64,000 bases of DNA from Winogradskyella eximia (GCF_003386165.1 NZ_QRDV01000002.1:186001-250000); one strand, 5' to 3'; positions 15,628-25,715 are shown, counted from the first letter of the stretch. The notes: generated by a model not told the origin, from the letters alone. Numbers and translations are program-made.

Positions 15628-16413
15628 TTATTCAAAATTTACAGAATGTAATATAAGACCAGAAGCTGGAGCAATATAATCCATAACCTCCGTACTTTCT
15701 TTTTTTAAGGTGTCTTTAATATAATCTAAAGTGACCTCTCCTCTACCCAATTTTATTAGACAACCAAACATCAGCCGGATTTGGTTTCGCATAAAGCCTT
15801 TACCGACAACTTTAAATACATATGTTTTCTCTGGAAAAAAATTCGCTAAATAAATATCGTTGTCTACTATTTCTGAAGATACTATTGTTCTATTATATTC
15901 TCCTCTGTCTGTAGCACGATAACAATAGGTTTTAAAATTATGAGAACCTTCAAATAATTTGGCCCCTTGTTTCATTAAATCAACATCAAGCGGTTCGAGA
16001 ATTGTAGTTAAAATAGGTGCGCAAAAAGGATGGTTTTTTTGACCTTCAGAAAACACATAATGATACTCTTTTAACTTAGAATCTTGTATAATATTAAATG
16101 TTTTATCCACTTCTTCTATAGATAAAGCCCTAATATCTTGCGGTAAATTATGATTAAATACATCTAAAAAGGCATCAAAATCTTCAATTGGCTCGTTATA
16201 GATAAATAATTCTAAAGCAGCTTCATTAGCAGACACCATTGCATCTGTTCGTCCTGCGCCTAAAGTCTTAAACCTTGTATCTTGAAAAATATACTTTAAT
16301 GTACGATCTATCATTAGATGTACCGTTTTTACATCAGGTTGTTTTTGCCAACCATGAAAACGATAACCTAAATATTGTATTTTAATGAGATAATAATAGC
16401 GTTTATCAAACAT
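15628..16413 (-). CDS. TruA-like tRNA pseudouridine synthase
   Basis: 261 residues, the length of TruA, which makes pseudouridine at tRNA positions 38-40. The start (YYYLIKIQYLGYRFHGWQKQ) and the active-site motif GAGRTD with catalytic D57 are present, as is the late KVVGKGFMRNQIRLM motif. However, the usual RTDxGVHA reads RTDAMVSA, so the residues after the aspartate differ from the bacterial consensus. It may be a Bacteroidota-specific variant or a TruA paralogue with other targets. It stands alone, 204 bp from the 73-residue gene's end. Confidence 0.8.
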   Translation of the reverse strand: MFDKRYYYLIKIQYLGYRFHGWQKQPDVKTVHLMIDRTLKYIFQDTRFKTLGAGRTDAMVSANEAALELFIYNEPIEDFDAFLDVFNHNLPQDIRALSIEEVDKTFNIIQDSKLKEYHYVFSEGQKNHPFCAPILTTILEPLDVDLMKQGAKLFEGSHNFKTYCYRATDRGEYNRTIVSSEIVDNDIYLANFFPEKTYVFKVVGKGFMRNQIRLMFGCLIKLGRGEVTLDYIKDTLKKESTEVMDYIAPASGLILHSVNFE

Positions 16414-16581
16414 AATGGCAAGAACGCTAAATTCTATAAGATTCCAAAAGCAATGCTAACTTTTATAGTTTAAAATTCAAAAATTTGAAAACATTGTGAG
16501 GATAGTGATCGTATTATAATTTTATTGAGAGATCCTTCTATGGTTCTTTCTGGTGAATAAACTTTCTTGCAATTACCAATA

Positions 16582-16620
16582 AATAAAGCTGCTATAATCA
16601 TTGACTATGGCAGCTTTATT
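16582..16620 (-). terminator. Terminator after the 601-residue T9SS protein gene
   Basis: AATAAAGCTGC and GCAGCTTTATT pair across a 17-base loop, 22 bp past the stop codon on the minus strand. Confidence 0.55.
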
Positions 16621-16641
16621 AATGTATTTTATTTTCAAATA

Positions 16642-18447
16642 TTATCTAATTATGAATTTTTCTATTCGTTTTTCGTTTGAAGTATTATTTAACTCTAATA
16701 TATAAATTCCAGGACTTAAGTGACTTACGTCTATAGTTTGGTTATTTGTTGAGTTATTTAAAGCATGAGTTAATATTAAACGACCATTAACATCATGTAA
16801 TTGTGCCGTGTTATCATTTTGCAGTTGCCCTTCTATTACTATTGTTTTAGCATTATTATTTGCAAAAATGTTAATATCAGATAAGGTTGATTTAAGTGTG
16901 CTTAAACCTTCACCTTCAAATCTAAGATAAAAACGGCCTGTACCTGAAAGATCAGCATTGGCAGTTAACAAATAATCTGTTGTATTTAATAATGTAAATG
17001 AATTATTAAGTGTATCCTCTAAATACACATTAATATCAGATGATAAATCAGTATTAAGAATACTAAAAGTTAATACTTCACCTTGATCTGCATTTACTCC
17101 TAAAGGCACAACAACTGTATTCATGGCATCAGGACTGAAAGCTTGAACAGCAAGTGGCATACCTGTATTATTTTCAACTAAATTAGAATAAATTGAAAAG
17201 TCAGGAGCATTTTCATTGTACATCGCAGCATCATAACCAGGATCAAAGCCTTGTGTTGCATTACTATTAAAATAAAAATCTGTACTAAAATCAGAATCAC
17301 CAGAATGTATATTTAACGCTAAATAACCATAATGAGCAGATGTTGATGCTCTACCTAAAATAAAATCGTCAGAAGATCCTGTAGTACGCATTCTTGTTGT
17401 AAAATCGATAAGACCACCACCTGATTTTGCTTTTACAAAAAAGGCTTGTCCTGGTGCAATTAATTCTGTTTCTGCTGGTGAATCTATAATGGCTTGATTC
17501 CATATTGTCCATCCGTTTGACATATCTCCATCATAACCATAAATTGCTTGGTTTGGACCACCATCTAATTGTGATTTATTTAAAGAAAAGAAAGCATCAA
17601 AATCTAAATAAGAAGGATATGGATTACCTATTAAATTCCAAGATTTACCTAAACCATCATTAGATATTGGTATGTCTAAAACATCATCTGTTCTAACAAT
17701 ACCCGCAAAAATTAATGCACTTCCATCTATAGTTGCTGCTCTAAAACCTTGTCCTGCTTCAATTGTAGTAGTTGCATTTGTTACAATATTATAGTTTTCA
17801 TAAGCACCAATGATTGCATTATAAGGTGCAAAAGCTCTTATAAATCCACTAGATGCTAAGTTAGGAGTGTTTAATGTTGCAAAAGGATCAAATAATTGAC
17901 CAGAAATTGGTGCCGAAATTAAATCATTTGTACCTATCTGTGCTGTATATCTGCTATAGGTTACATTACCAATTATAGTACCATCCGATATTAAACTTGA
18001 ATATTGTTGTGATGTAGATTCTAAGTTAATTGCTGCAGTGGTTAGTGTAACACCAAGATCTATAGTTAAAGAAGCACCTGGCTTTATCGTTAAAATATTA
18101 CAGATCATGTTTGCTGAAATATTGGCAATACCATCTTCAATAATAATATCGTCAATAGAAGTCGCAAAAATTAAAGGATCACTAGGCAACCATCCATTAT
18201 CATAAGTGTAAGTAACAGATACTAATTCACTTCTTCTAGCATTGGAAGATTGACTCTCATTTGAATCGATTTGAGGTAAATTAAAAGCATTTTCAATGTC
18301 CTTAAAACTAAATGGTTTTTCTTCGTTTAAATTAATTTGATTTTGAAATTCATTTTGAATTTGAGTTTCAGGTTGTTGTTGCGCTTTTGATATATTGAAA
18401 AAACACAACATACATAAAGAGGATAAAATAGGTGTAAAGTTTTTCAT
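16642..18447 (-). CDS. T9SS cargo protein lacking a recognised catalytic domain
   Basis: 601 residues. A signal peptide (1-22, ISKAQ) directs Sec export; the last 75 residues are a type A T9SS sorting domain with HDVNGRLI, HLSPGIYILELN and a final KFIIR, so the protein should be secreted or attached to the surface. Residues about 73-520 form a beta-rich module nearly collinear with the C-terminal half of the neighbour at 18727: shared stretches include SSLISDGTI, GNPYPSYLDFD and APGQAFFVKAKSGGG. No enzyme motif is seen. A -7 box (18576-18583) and the shared T9SS leader motif lie upstream, a terminator downstream. Confidence 0.85.
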   Translation of the reverse strand: MKNFTPILSSLCMLCFFNISKAQQQPETQIQNEFQNQINLNEEKPFSFKDIENAFNLPQIDSNESQSSNARRSELVSVTYTYDNGWLPSDPLIFATSIDDIIIEDGIANISANMICNILTIKPGASLTIDLGVTLTTAAINLESTSQQYSSLISDGTIIGNVTYSRYTAQIGTNDLISAPISGQLFDPFATLNTPNLASSGFIRAFAPYNAIIGAYENYNIVTNATTTIEAGQGFRAATIDGSALIFAGIVRTDDVLDIPISNDGLGKSWNLIGNPYPSYLDFDAFFSLNKSQLDGGPNQAIYGYDGDMSNGWTIWNQAIIDSPAETELIAPGQAFFVKAKSGGGLIDFTTRMRTTGSSDDFILGRASTSAHYGYLALNIHSGDSDFSTDFYFNSNATQGFDPGYDAAMYNENAPDFSIYSNLVENNTGMPLAVQAFSPDAMNTVVVPLGVNADQGEVLTFSILNTDLSSDINVYLEDTLNNSFTLLNTTDYLLTANADLSGTGRFYLRFEGEGLSTLKSTLSDINIFANNNAKTIVIEGQLQNDNTAQLHDVNGRLILTHALNNSTNNQTIDVSHLSPGIYILELNNTSNEKRIEKFIIR

Positions 18448-18512
18448 AAGATTGGGTTTTAGTTTGATTAGTAATTCTGTTTAACAAACTTATGAAAAGG
18501 GGAAAATTATCC

Positions 18513-18560
18513 GCTGAAACGCTAATTTAATCGATAAAAAAAATAATATTTTCGTTTAAA
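18513..18560 (-). promoter_or_regulatory. Leader motif shared with the giant T9SS gene
   Basis: On the minus strand this leader has TTTAAACGAAAATATTA, a spacer, then ATTAAATTAGCGTTTC. The leader of the 2521-residue gene (51750-51795) has TTTTTAACGAAAAAATTA and AATTAATTGCGTTTC in the same order. It could be an mRNA leader element common to surface-protein genes. Confidence 0.35.
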
Positions 18561-18575
18561 TCGCTTTTTTTCCGA

Positions 18576-18583
18576 CAAAGGTA
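18576..18583 (-). promoter_or_regulatory. -7 promoter box for the 601-residue T9SS gene
   Basis: The minus strand reads TACCTTTG (TAnnTTTG). CTTTGTCG also occurs 20 bp upstream (18593-18600). No TTG stands at 17-23 bp. Confidence 0.45.
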
Positions 18584-18674
18584 ATATTTAATCGACAAAG
18601 TGCTTTTTTGTTTCTTGGCTATCTTGCTGATTACTTAGGATTTACAGCTTTCTCATTAATCAAAACATAAAAAA

Positions 18675-18701
18675 ACAGCCTTAAATTAGGTATAAGGCTG
18701 T
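18675..18701 (-). terminator. Terminator after the M43 protease gene
   Basis: ACAGCCTTA pairs with TAAGGCTGT around a 9-base loop, 26 bp past the stop codon at 18727. Confidence 0.65.
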
Positions 18702-18726
18702 CATTTATTGTAATATGATCTTATAA

Positions 18727-21700
18727 TTAGTTAATAATTAACTTTTTAGTTTCCAAATTATTAATGCTTGAAACTTTTACAATATAAATCCCTGTAGATA
18801 AATTTGACACATTAATACGATTTGACGTGTTTGTTAGATCTAAATCTTGACGCATCACCAATCCTCCTTGAATATCGTATATATGAGCTTCTGTTTTGTT
18901 TGTTAATAAACCTTGGATTACGATCTCTTTTGGTATTGCATTTGTATAAATCTGTAAGTCATTCAATTCATTTTTAATGGTAGATAATGCATCAGATGAA
19001 AAACGCAGATAAAAACGGCCTACTCCATTTAATTCTGAAACTGGCATAAATGTGTAATCATTTGTATTAAGTAAAGTCAAGGTGTTTTCTACAGTATCAT
19101 CTAAATACACATAAGTATTAGACGGTAATGAAGATAAATCATCTATAGAAATAGTTAATGCTTCATTTGGCTGTGCTTTTATACCTAAAGGAACGATTAT
19201 AGAATTAAAATCGTCATAAGGCAAAGATTGTATAGCCATATCTAAGCCTAAATTATCTTCCACAAGATTTGAATATATTGAATAATCAGCAGCACTACCT
19301 AAATAAGAACCAGCATCGTAACCGATATCCAAACCTCTTGTTGTACCCTCAATAAAATATATTTGTGTTGAAGCATTATTAGTGGTACTAATTAAATTCA
19401 ATTTACATAACGCGACATTGGTTGTGCTATTTCTACCTGCGATAAAATCATCAGAAGTACCTGTAGTTCTCATCCCTGTTGTAAAATCAACTAAACCACC
19501 ACCCGATTTTGCTTTTACAAAAAAGGCCTGACCTGGTGCAATTAATTCAGTTACAGTTCCGTCTGCAATAGTTGCTAAATTCCAAACCGTCCAACCATTA
19601 GAAGCGTTACCATCATAACCATAAATGGCTTGGTATGCACTTCCAGAATCAAATTCATTGGCATTAGTAGTAAAAAAAGTATCGAAATCTAAATATGATG
19701 GATAAGGATTTCCAATTAAATTCCATGCAAAACCTGCAGCTGCATCAGAAATTGGAATATCTAGTACATCATCGGTTCTAACTGTACCAGTAAACATTAG
19801 TGTACTACCATCTGTTGTTGCTGCTCTATAACCAATTCCTGAATCTATAGTGGTTAAAGCATTAGTAATTAAATCATAATTTTGATATGCTCCTGCGGCA
19901 GTATTATAAGGAGCAAAAGCTCTTATTGTAATTGCAGAAGCAGCCAAGTTTGCATTTAAAGCAGCAAAGGCTGTAAACTGTTGTCCTGAAACAGGAGCAG
20001 AAATTAAGTCATTGGTTCCTATTTGCGAGGTATACCTATTATAATTTACAACTCCGGTGATTGTTCCATCAGATATTAAACTTGAAAAAAGTTGTGAAGT
20101 TGAATTCAAATCAATAGTGGTTGTAGTTAGCGTAACACCAGAATCTATTGTTAAAGCTGCACCAGGATTTACGGTTATAGTATTACAATCCGTACTAGCT
20201 GAAATATTTGCAGTACCAGCATCAATTATAATGGTATCGGCTGATGTTGAAGCACCAACTGGGCTATTAGGTAACCAACCGTTATTATAAGTATATGTAG
20301 TTGCACCACCAGGCATAACGTAAATAGTGTAGTCTTCAGACTGACCGTAGACTAATGAATTGTAGCAAGCATCAGAAATTGCACTTACACCTCCGTACAC
20401 ACTATCCAAATCATTAATAATTCTGATTCTTACATAATTATCATAAGGAATAATTGTTGGGTAATCCAAAACAATGGGTGTTATGCTGTTTTCTAAAATC
20501 CCTCCACTTACTAGATATTGTTGTTCCGAATCATCATCGAAATCACCATCATTATTCCAATCAATCCAAACTCCTAGTTGATTAAGATTAGGCCCTACTT
20601 CAACATTTAAAGTATTAGATATAGATGTATCAATTTCATAGGTGTTTGAGCAACCTGCAATGCCATCAATATTACCACCATCATTACCATTAGTAGAAGA
20701 AGCATTTGAAATGCCGCTCAATTCAACACTCATTATGCCGGCATAATTATTAGCATCAGCAGTATTAGTGCTGCATACTGACATTGGAGCTACAAAATTT
20801 GTGTCAATTGGTACTGATCCAATAGAACTAACAATTGTGGTACCTTCCATAGACACTCTAGCTCTAGTTTTCTGATCATTAGTTAATCTATCTGAACAAT
20901 AATAATAGCTCATTATATTATTAACGGTATTATTATCTACCCAAGGACTACCTGTACAATCGTTTGTTGAAGGACAAGTACTTGTTTCTCTTTTATGGGG
21001 TACTGTATCTGCACAGCCATCACTATCAGTTCCAACTGTTTCATCTAACGGGCAAGTGTTACCTGTGCCATCACCTTGAAACGTGTGAAATAGGTTAAAA
21101 AAATGACCTACCTCATGGACTACAGTACTGTTATCACCATTAGAATTAAGTCCCCAACCATTGGTATTACCTGGGTCGTAACCAAAAACAGTAGACATCA
21201 TTACAGAGCCATGATTGAGGGCATTGTCGTTGTAAAAATATGCGTACCCTTGAAAGCCATATCCTCCATTATTTCCATCTAATTCAGTTACAATCCAGAT
21301 GTTGAAATAATCATTTTTTGGCCAACTACTTAATGCTACAATATCTTCATAACTTGCTCCATTAGTATTATTAACATTTACACCATAATTGGAATAACCT
21401 GGAAGAGTTGAGGCATCCATTCTGTTTATACCAGTTGTTGCATTACAAATAGGATCTCTTTTAGCAAGCGTAAACTCTATTTCAAAATCTACAGGACTCG
21501 TTGGTATTTGTCCTCTATAATAATCATTAAGATTATCTATACTACTTTGAATTTGTGCATCAGAGATATTTGTTCCTGTCCCAACTGATTCCCCTAAATG
21601 CAATACATGAACCACCACTGGTATTGTTAAAACAGTACCTGCTGTTGCCCTAGCTGAAAAATTAGAGTTTAATGTTGCATTCTTAATTTTTTGCTCTGCA

Positions 21701-21840
21701 AGTCTTTCTAATTCAATAAAGTTAGGGTCTTCTAATTGTTTTTGTCTTTTGTAGTCAAAACCACATTGGTTTTGAGCGCTAGTTATTGTAAAGCATATAC
21801 AAGCTAAAAACAATAAAAACGTATGTTTTACAGATTTCAT
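18727..21840 (-). CDS. Secreted M43-type metalloprotease with GEVED and T9SS domains
   Basis: 1037 residues, exported by a signal peptide (1-22). The pappalysin-type M43 catalytic domain spans about 70-335: the zinc motif HEVGHFFNLFH is at 242-252 and the Met-turn NIMSYYY at 308-314, with several disulphide-type cysteines. A GEVED domain follows (about 365-508; WIDWNNDGDFDD, GQSEDYTIYV). Residues about 514-960 are the same beta-rich module as in the protein at 16642, and a type A T9SS sorting domain closes the protein (NLSTGIYIVKVS). It should cut proteins outside the cell. The two genes are separated by 279 bp and probably arose by duplication. Confidence 0.92.
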   Translation of the reverse strand: MKSVKHTFLLFLACICFTITSAQNQCGFDYKRQKQLEDPNFIELERLAEQKIKNATLNSNFSARATAGTVLTIPVVVHVLHLGESVGTGTNISDAQIQSSIDNLNDYYRGQIPTSPVDFEIEFTLAKRDPICNATTGINRMDASTLPGYSNYGVNVNNTNGASYEDIVALSSWPKNDYFNIWIVTELDGNNGGYGFQGYAYFYNDNALNHGSVMMSTVFGYDPGNTNGWGLNSNGDNSTVVHEVGHFFNLFHTFQGDGTGNTCPLDETVGTDSDGCADTVPHKRETSTCPSTNDCTGSPWVDNNTVNNIMSYYYCSDRLTNDQKTRARVSMEGTTIVSSIGSVPIDTNFVAPMSVCSTNTADANNYAGIMSVELSGISNASSTNGNDGGNIDGIAGCSNTYEIDTSISNTLNVEVGPNLNQLGVWIDWNNDGDFDDDSEQQYLVSGGILENSITPIVLDYPTIIPYDNYVRIRIINDLDSVYGGVSAISDACYNSLVYGQSEDYTIYVMPGGATTYTYNNGWLPNSPVGASTSADTIIIDAGTANISASTDCNTITVNPGAALTIDSGVTLTTTTIDLNSTSQLFSSLISDGTITGVVNYNRYTSQIGTNDLISAPVSGQQFTAFAALNANLAASAITIRAFAPYNTAAGAYQNYDLITNALTTIDSGIGYRAATTDGSTLMFTGTVRTDDVLDIPISDAAAGFAWNLIGNPYPSYLDFDTFFTTNANEFDSGSAYQAIYGYDGNASNGWTVWNLATIADGTVTELIAPGQAFFVKAKSGGGLVDFTTGMRTTGTSDDFIAGRNSTTNVALCKLNLISTTNNASTQIYFIEGTTRGLDIGYDAGSYLGSAADYSIYSNLVEDNLGLDMAIQSLPYDDFNSIIVPLGIKAQPNEALTISIDDLSSLPSNTYVYLDDTVENTLTLLNTNDYTFMPVSELNGVGRFYLRFSSDALSTIKNELNDLQIYTNAIPKEIVIQGLLTNKTEAHIYDIQGGLVMRQDLDLTNTSNRINVSNLSTGIYIVKVSSINNLETKKLIIN

Positions 21841-21999
21841 AAGGTCGGTTTTGAGGCGTTAAGTTGGTCAAAATACATATTTTTACCGATTAACACCAAA
21901 TATTATGATATACAATCTGTATTTCGCTATTCATATAATTTTCAAATTCTAATGATGGAAGACTATAATTTATTTAATAAAGCATAACCGAATTAACTA

Positions 22000-22033
22000 A
22001 AAAAGGTCTTTTGATTTCTCAAAAGACCTTTTA
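22000..22033 (-). terminator. Terminator after the band-7 protein gene
   Basis: AAAAGGTCTTTTGA pairs with TCAAAAGACCTTTT around a 4-base loop (14-bp stem). It ends the fabG/VWA/band-7 run. Confidence 0.8.
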
Positions 22034-22059
22034 TTTAAACTATAAATATTATTTCCTAA

Positions 22060-22875
22060 TTACTGATTTCCTAAAATAATAGGCAATCCGCTATCTCCAG
22101 AACCGATTATAATCGTTTTACTGTTTGGTGATTCAGATAATTTAACTGTCGCCTCAATACCTTTATCTTGTAAAATCTTATCTGTTAAAGATGCACTTAG
22201 AATTCTATTTGATTCAGCTTTACCCTTTGCTTCAATAATTACTTTTTCAGCCTCTTTTCTAGCACTTTCAAGTCTAAATTCATATTCTAACGACTCTTGC
22301 TCTTGCTTTAATTTACGCTCTATGGCTTCTTTAATAGTAGAAGGTAAAGTAACATCTCTAATTAAAATATCATTTAATTGAATAAACTGTGGCTCTACAA
22401 TTTTTTTGGTCTCTTCAAAAATCTCTTCTTGTATAGCATCTCTTTTACTAGAGTATAATTGTTCTGGTGTATATCTACCAACAACACTTCTTGCTGCACT
22501 TCTTATAGCTGGCTGAAGTACACGACTTAAATAATCTTCACCTTTTTGGTTATGTAATTTTCCTAAACTTTTTACATCTGGTTGATACAAAATAGAAGCA
22601 TCAAGTTTAATATCTAAACCATTAGATGATAATACTGCCATTTTTTCTGCAACTTCTTGTTGGCGTGTTTCATAATCAATTACTCTATTCCATGGTGCTA
22701 TGACATGAAAACCAGGACCCAATGGCGCTTTGTCTGGATCTACACCTCCACTAAGTGTTTCGTATAAAACACCTGCATGACCTGAATCTAAGGTGACTGC
22801 AGATTTTGCTAAAATTATAATTAATAGTACTACTCCGATTAATATCGGTAATCCAATCTTAGGTAATTTCTCCAT
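22060..22875 (-). CDS. Prohibitin-like SPFH/band-7 membrane protein
   Basis: 271 residues. One N-terminal membrane helix (7-26) is followed by an SPFH domain (about 30-210) with GPGFHVIAPW and YTPEQLYSS motifs, then a coiled coil rich in E and K (around 190-225). Prohibitin-like proteins form membrane-bound ring scaffolds and often protect or regulate proteases such as FtsH. It is the last gene of a run with the VWA protein (10 bp gap) and fabG. No NfeD-type partner is adjacent. Confidence 0.88.
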   Translation of the reverse strand: MEKLPKIGLPILIGVVLLIIILAKSAVTLDSGHAGVLYETLSGGVDPDKAPLGPGFHVIAPWNRVIDYETRQQEVAEKMAVLSSNGLDIKLDASILYQPDVKSLGKLHNQKGEDYLSRVLQPAIRSAARSVVGRYTPEQLYSSKRDAIQEEIFEETKKIVEPQFIQLNDILIRDVTLPSTIKEAIERKLKQEQESLEYEFRLESARKEAEKVIIEAKGKAESNRILSASLTDKILQDKGIEATVKLSESPNSKTIIIGSGDSGLPIILGNQ

Positions 22876-22885
22876 TTCTTTATTT

Positions 22886-24919
22886 TTAAATTAATCCGTT
22901 ATATTTTCTAATAAACCACTCAACAAATAGACTTAAAACTATTAAACCAAGTAGATATTTCCAATCTATCAAAGGTACGATATTTTTAGTGCTTCTTTGT
23001 ATGGTTTTATAACGGTTATCATTGAGTAAATTGTTAATTAATAACTCAGATTCTGATGCAAAATAAAGTTCTCCGTTACTGTTATCTGCTAATGTCTTAA
23101 GTTTAGAAATATCAGCATTTAAGAATTGCTGTTCTACGTTATATTCTAAAACTTGGAAGCTACCAGAAATAGCAACAGATTCAGAATTATGCTTTACGGT
23201 AAAATCATATAAACCAGCTTTAATACCACTTAAATCTACAGTGTAATTGCCATTATTAAGTAATAGCGGAACTTCTTTTATTGTTTTGTTTTCTTTGTTT
23301 TTTAGTACAATACTTAATGATGCCGAATTGTCAAATTCAAAATTTTTATTGAAATACTGAGCTGTAATAATTACATCATCATTGCCATTATAGAAAGATT
23401 TGTAATCTACATTAATGCGGTTTCGCTTTTTATTAGAGCTTAGATATTGAACTAATTTTCCCATAAAACTATCAAAATCCATAAAACTTTCAGTATCTAA
23501 ATAGCTTTGTGCTCGCCATCTCCAAATGCCTTCACCTAACAAAAGTGCATGTTTCATATTATCAACCTCGTACGTGGCTAACATAGCATCACCAGTATTA
23601 ATTCCATTTACAGTTTTATATAAGATAATATCAGATGGAGCTGAAGATTTAAAACCGCCAAATTCTGATTGCAATGGTGGATAATTACTAAAATCTAGAT
23701 TATCAATAATGAAAGTGTTGTAATTTTTATTTAATTCTGGCTGAAAGTTTTCTGTTTGATTAGTTATGGTCCAAAGTAAATTTAGATTGGTATTATATAA
23801 CAACTCATAATCTGTTGTTGTACCAGCAATAATAAAAGTGTTTATTTTTTGATCTTTAATTTCTTTTAATATTAAATTAAAGCTATTGTTTGGTTGATAC
23901 AATATAACTAATTGAAAATCATTAATTTTATTTAATAGTTCCTTAGATTTTAAAATTGAAACGCTTCGCTGCTCATTGCTTTCAATAGACTTTTTTAATG
24001 CGCCTAAGTCTGGATGCATACGATCATAAACCAAAGCTATATTTGTTTTTTGATCTATAACTTCTACACCAAAATTCTTGATATTGTTAACGGTATTCTT
24101 TTCGTTTTCTAAAGGGACCAATTCAACACGATAGGTTTTTACTCCTACACTATTCGCCATTATAGCCATTGAAATAATTTCTGAAGTTTTAGAAGCACTA
24201 AACTGCAGTGTTTTTTTGAATACCACAGTATTACCAGACCATATTTTAAGTTCAGTGTTTATAGTGGCTTTACCACTATAATTAGCAATAATTTCTACAG
24301 GAAATTTATTCTTTAGATACACATAACGATTTACATTCAATTGTTTAATACTTAAATCTGAATGTAATGTTGAATCTCCTAAAACCAGAGGATAAATTGG
24401 TTGTTTGATGCCATTTGCTATATAACTATAATCTGATCCGTAGGTTTGATTTCCATCTGTTAAAACAACAATTGGTGCAGTTTGGTTAGCATATACTTCT
24501 CCAAATTGTTTTAATGCCAATGTTAAATTAGATTGACGCTCATTAAAATTTAAACTATCTAATGTTCCAACCGATTTACCAAAACTATAAGCTTTAATAT
24601 CAAAACGTTCATTGATTTCAGCATTGCTTTCTAAAGCATTTAGCACTTCCCTAGCCTTCTCATCTTGTTTTAAATACAAAATAGATTCAGAATTGTCTAC
24701 AGCAACAACTAACGTTGGCTTTTCATCAAAATAAGTAAAGGATTCAAATTTTGGATTTATTAGTAAAAGTAATATGCCAAAAATAGAAATTGCTCGCAAT
24801 GTTGTGAGCACGTATTTTAGGTTACTTTTTAATTTCGATTTATATAAATACTGAAACAGCGCTAATGAAAGCGCTGTTATTCCAGCTAAAATAATATATA
24901 ACAGAGTTTCAGAACTCAT
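22886..24919 (-). CDS. VWA-domain membrane protein
   Basis: 677 residues. Two N-terminal membrane helices (about 7-25 and 37-55) and a C-terminal one (about 652-670) bracket a large extracytoplasmic part. A von Willebrand A-type domain begins at residue 68 with the metal-binding DxSxS motif (D75, S77, S79) and a later VVLTDG. The layout resembles Bat (aerotolerance) and other VWA membrane proteins of Bacteroidota, and gatase-like VWA proteins, but no MoxR ATPase lies beside it. The substrate or partner is unknown. Start spacing and strand suggest one transcript with fabG upstream (49 bp) and the band-7 gene downstream (10 bp). Confidence 0.75.
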   Translation of the reverse strand: MSSETLLYIILAGITALSLALFQYLYKSKLKSNLKYVLTTLRAISIFGILLLLINPKFESFTYFDEKPTLVVAVDNSESILYLKQDEKAREVLNALESNAEINERFDIKAYSFGKSVGTLDSLNFNERQSNLTLALKQFGEVYANQTAPIVVLTDGNQTYGSDYSYIANGIKQPIYPLVLGDSTLHSDLSIKQLNVNRYVYLKNKFPVEIIANYSGKATINTELKIWSGNTVVFKKTLQFSASKTSEIISMAIMANSVGVKTYRVELVPLENEKNTVNNIKNFGVEVIDQKTNIALVYDRMHPDLGALKKSIESNEQRSVSILKSKELLNKINDFQLVILYQPNNSFNLILKEIKDQKINTFIIAGTTTDYELLYNTNLNLLWTITNQTENFQPELNKNYNTFIIDNLDFSNYPPLQSEFGGFKSSAPSDIILYKTVNGINTGDAMLATYEVDNMKHALLLGEGIWRWRAQSYLDTESFMDFDSFMGKLVQYLSSNKKRNRINVDYKSFYNGNDDVIITAQYFNKNFEFDNSASLSIVLKNKENKTIKEVPLLLNNGNYTVDLSGIKAGLYDFTVKHNSESVAISGSFQVLEYNVEQQFLNADISKLKTLADNSNGELYFASESELLINNLLNDNRYKTIQRSTKNIVPLIDWKYLLGLIVLSLFVEWFIRKYNGLI

Positions 24920-24968
24920 TAAAATTTAATATAAATATTAGATTATTGACTTTACTGCCATAATCAAT

Positions 24969-25715
24969 TTAGGTTAACATTCCACCATCAACATTTAGTG
25001 TTTGCCCTGTAACATAAGCACTTAAGTCACTTGCTAAAAATACACAAGCGTTTGCAATATCTTCTGGTGTACCACCTCTTTTCAAAGGAATAGCACTTCT
25101 CCAACCTTTTACAGTTTCTTCATCTAATTTTGCTGTCATTTCAGTTTCAATAAAACCTGGTGCAATGACATTGCTTCTAATATTACGAGAACCTAATTCT
25201 AATGCCACTGATTTAGAAAAACCTATTATTCCGGCTTTAGATGCTGCGTAGTTAGTTTGTCCTGCGTTTCCTTTAACACCAACGACAGAGCTCATATTAA
25301 TGATTGAGCCTTTACGTTGTTTTAACATAGTTCGCTGTACGGCTTTAGTCATGTTAAAAACAGATTTAAGATTCACTTCAATAACTTTATCAAAATCCTC
25401 TTCTCCCATTCTCATTAAGAGGTTATCTTTTGTGATACCTGCATTGTTTACTAAAATATCTATGGCTCCAAAATCAGCTAGAACATCTTCAGCTAGCTTT
25501 TGAGATTCATTAAAATCTGCAGCGTTACTTTGGTAACCTTTAGCTTTTATTCCTTTAGAATTTAATTCTTTTTCTAGTTCATTAGCCGCCTCAACCGATG
25601 AGCTATAAGTAAATGCAACATTTGCTCCATGGTCTGCAAATACTTCTGCAATTCCCTTTCCTATACCTCTACTTGCGCCTGTGATTATGGCTGTTTTTCC
25701 TTCTAAAAGTTTCAT
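24969..25715 (-). CDS. fabG: 3-oxoacyl-[acyl-carrier-protein] reductase
   Basis: 248 residues, the usual FabG length. NADPH-binding TGASRGIG (12-19), NNAG (90-93), catalytic S142/S143, Y156 and K160 (YAASK), and the final SAYVTGQTLNVDGGML are all intact. It reduces 3-oxoacyl-ACP in fatty-acid elongation in the cytoplasm. No other fab genes flank it apart from the FabZ half of the lipid A operon further right; here it heads a run with the VWA and band-7 genes. Confidence 0.95.
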   Translation of the reverse strand: MKLLEGKTAIITGASRGIGKGIAEVFADHGANVAFTYSSSVEAANELEKELNSKGIKAKGYQSNAADFNESQKLAEDVLADFGAIDILVNNAGITKDNLLMRMGEEDFDKVIEVNLKSVFNMTKAVQRTMLKQRKGSIINMSSVVGVKGNAGQTNYAASKAGIIGFSKSVALELGSRNIRSNVIAPGFIETEMTAKLDEETVKGWRSAIPLKRGGTPEDIANACVFLASDLSAYVTGQTLNVDGGMLT

